Origin: JACKDW01 sp964621785
Lineage (GTDB): Bacteria > Myxococcota_A > Polyangia > Nannocystales > Nannocystaceae
DNA: 64,000 nucleotides
NCBI GenBank assembly: GCA_964621785.1
Contig: CAZUPD010000010.1
Coordinates: 43,159 to 107,158, forward strand
Direction: 5' to 3'
The stretch's first letter is position 1, and the number at the start of each line of letters is the position of its first letter. Under the pieces are notes generated by a model. It was not told the origin of the DNA and searched no databases. It saw nothing but the letters and a program-made list of their open reading frames with translations. The translations under genes were made by a program, and so were the position numbers. Positions 63,701 through 64,000 of this stretch are shown here, one piece after another.

Positions 63701-63986
63701 CGAGCACCCCGCCATCATTCGGGATGTACCCGAGATTCGCCAAAAGGGTGAACCGAAGGTGGGTGATACGTGTCATATCGAGGTCGTCGGGAGTCGGGAG
63801 AACGAGCGGTATGTGGTCTACAGGTCAGGTGAGGCCGTTGCCGGCCCGGTCATCGGAACAGGGGATATCCTCGCACTCGATGTTGGTACATTGAATGAGA
63901 CGACTACATTCGAGGTTGTGGTTGTTGATACAAACGATCCTCTGGTCGTCGAGCGTGTGGTTGGAGTCACGATCGTACTCACCTAG
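60705..63986 (+). CDS. 1093-residue tandemly duplicated beta-rich protein of the injection cluster
   Basis: Complete in the window. It opens with a short helical part (RDARDRMIDLLGLGETYPLR) and then consists of Ig-like beta segments, with YQL/YxL motifs recurring (GVEYQLRD, GVDYQLVV, AIYQLYAH, VYYQLRVG, DRYQLVHH, IFYQLQHG). Residues about 169-480 and 644-960 are two copies of one unit, spaced by about 475 residues: LIDYGQTV/LIDFGGTV, LCVRANRALVV/LKVRANRTVSV, GVYYQLRVGEQPLGLPVYFH/GIFYQLQHGETPLGQPAYFH, and VARAPRVG/VARDPEVA. No enzyme motif, signal peptide or membrane span is seen. It could be an extended surface or fibre-accessory protein, or a cargo. I do not recognise a family. Confidence 0.7.
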   Translation: MDKPTHLDIRDARDRMIDLLGLGETYPLRDVGASHEVKVAFNKPAQLSIVPAQRGVEYQLRDANATGPESNPDGPLTRTVDGEAVPIAGVGDGGQLDFLSFDVTEDGAYRFVASKHHPLPGGETSIRSVALRQITQIKVGLDVAIPARIVVAGGTVLLSEAKNANSDARLIDYGQTVTVDVVGGQEGVDYQLVVFDGDVESVVSVEDVRGKGEGIEVQLVSQVIYEDVELRIRATKKYTLSEGRATETEILDIIMPLCVRANRALVVEPVPGPVLEYGSTVTVRVSGSQQSAIYQLYAHQISDAEIFPPGLRPTHAIDVEVDDGKSVAVQRPEPTELWTTPPDYVTLGEPIAGSGGTITFTLADQVFGHTLIVKATKVHTGGVRSDVALGQMCATLVRPDANRQLAFSVTLYAHETDGTVRISGGQPGVYYQLRVGEQPLGLPVYFHKRDQQQTNFNKGLGQLTIGEDFAVARAPRVGDDLHNDLAAREPASPEVVTGPIAAGTTIHVDALDSITGLRASVVHTAVLGAQAEIRLATAGVDAGSVAQLEIANSQSGDRYQLVHHSVKIGDAVNGDQSTIVLTSLAITQDDQVEIHVDPIDLAGIPVYRIVPVVVPLNPRSDLAIRILGPRLEPELGQFGDLEPKLIDFGGTVEIEVDGSEKDVVYTIVFDAHGEVVELSAAKQGIGHTLTLTSLPVYEDRDIRVVAKRLFFEESSGKAQPTKRIESVLPLKVRANRTVSVSHTDSPAVVFGQPTSLTVASSQASVFYRVHARFLQDSEFLYGDEIAGKGPLLTVAGEGWNPVQIQRPPEYVLWKDLDGFAPLGETVPGNDGELVVSLPEMTGDIVVVLEAYKEHQVENRVVISAVQLAQSHMLLVYPNHAPELVLRTALVNGATDGKVAFSNGEPGIFYQLQHGETPLGQPAYFHQRQADDPSQNKGIDFLRVGLDLVVARDPEVALVDAEARRTTPPPHPLVDTGVLEPPVNLNVLAVRARTGVGNDLEHPAIIRDVPEIRQKGEPKVGDTCHIEVVGSRENERYVVYRSGEAVAGPVIGTGDILALDVGTLNETTTFEVVVVDTNDPLVVERVVGVTIVLT

Positions 63987-64000
63987 CCCGAACGTTCTGG

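Noticed and set aside
44897..63986. The cluster as an ordinary prophage tail
   Set aside because: No capsid, portal, terminase, integrase or lysis genes are present, and the LysM adaptor, DUF5908, PAAR and Afp11/12-like proteins are typical of injection systems.
1..64000. tRNA, rRNA, IS elements and CRISPR arrays
   Set aside because: No cloverleaf-like, rRNA-like, transposase or regularly spaced repeat pattern was seen on either strand.

Overview
The window is GC-rich, densely coded DNA (about 60% G+C by eye, codon third positions mostly G or C). It looks like a bacterial chromosome from the former deltaproteobacterial lineages, Myxococcota or Bradymonadota. The signs are two Hanks-type Ser/Thr kinases with PEGA and AgmX/PglI-like output domains, DUF4175 and AsmA-like giants, an oxidosqualene-type cyclase, and many secreted proteins of unknown function. 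The lineage is an inference from gene content. I saw no rRNA, tRNA, insertion sequence, integrase or CRISPR array.

Layout: (1) 1-9.7 kb is envelope-related: a truncated peptidase-MA-like protease and DUF4175 protein on the minus strand, then an ECF sigma/anti-sigma pair, a secreted protein, an AsmA-like/GT51 fusion and an outer-membrane-barrel candidate on the plus strand. (2) 9.8-19 kb has trmH, a class A penicillin-binding protein, DUF423, a MutH/Sau3AI-like endonuclease candidate and an argC-argB-M20 peptidase group behind an AT-rich structured leader. (3) 19-25 kb has a CNNM/CorC membrane protein, a minus-strand methyltransferase-oxidosqualene cyclase pair, a Yip1-like protein and a thioredoxin-like lipoprotein. 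(4) 25.6-32 kb has a Tat-exported TldD homologue with a TldE partner, a small conserved-looking protein, ung and an M17 aminopeptidase. (5) 32-43.8 kb has two receptor-type kinases, a TPR membrane protein, a periplasmic-binding-protein-like lipoprotein, an acyl-CoA dehydrogenase, mtaB and a metallo-beta-lactamase-fold enzyme. (6) 43.8-44.9 kb is about 1 kb with little coding potential and strong hairpins. (7) 44.9-64 kb is one co-directional cluster for a phage-tail-like contractile injection system. It contains sheath, three tube-family proteins, DUF5908, LysM adaptor, VgrG/gp5 spike, gp25, PAAR tip, two baseplate wedge proteins, a fibre-like protein and a 1093-residue internally duplicated protein. 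The ATPase, tape measure and terminator proteins expected for such a machine are not seen and may lie to the right.

The most unusual signal is not a gene. The 10-bp self-complementary word TGYANNTRCA occurs 43 times by my reading, against about 2 expected from base composition. It is spread over almost all regions, often in close pairs, and sits inside conserved protein motifs that are spelled with otherwise unusual A/T-ending codons. This looks like a genome-wide iterated DNA motif comparable in concept to cyanobacterial HIP1 or DNA uptake sequences; its function is unknown.
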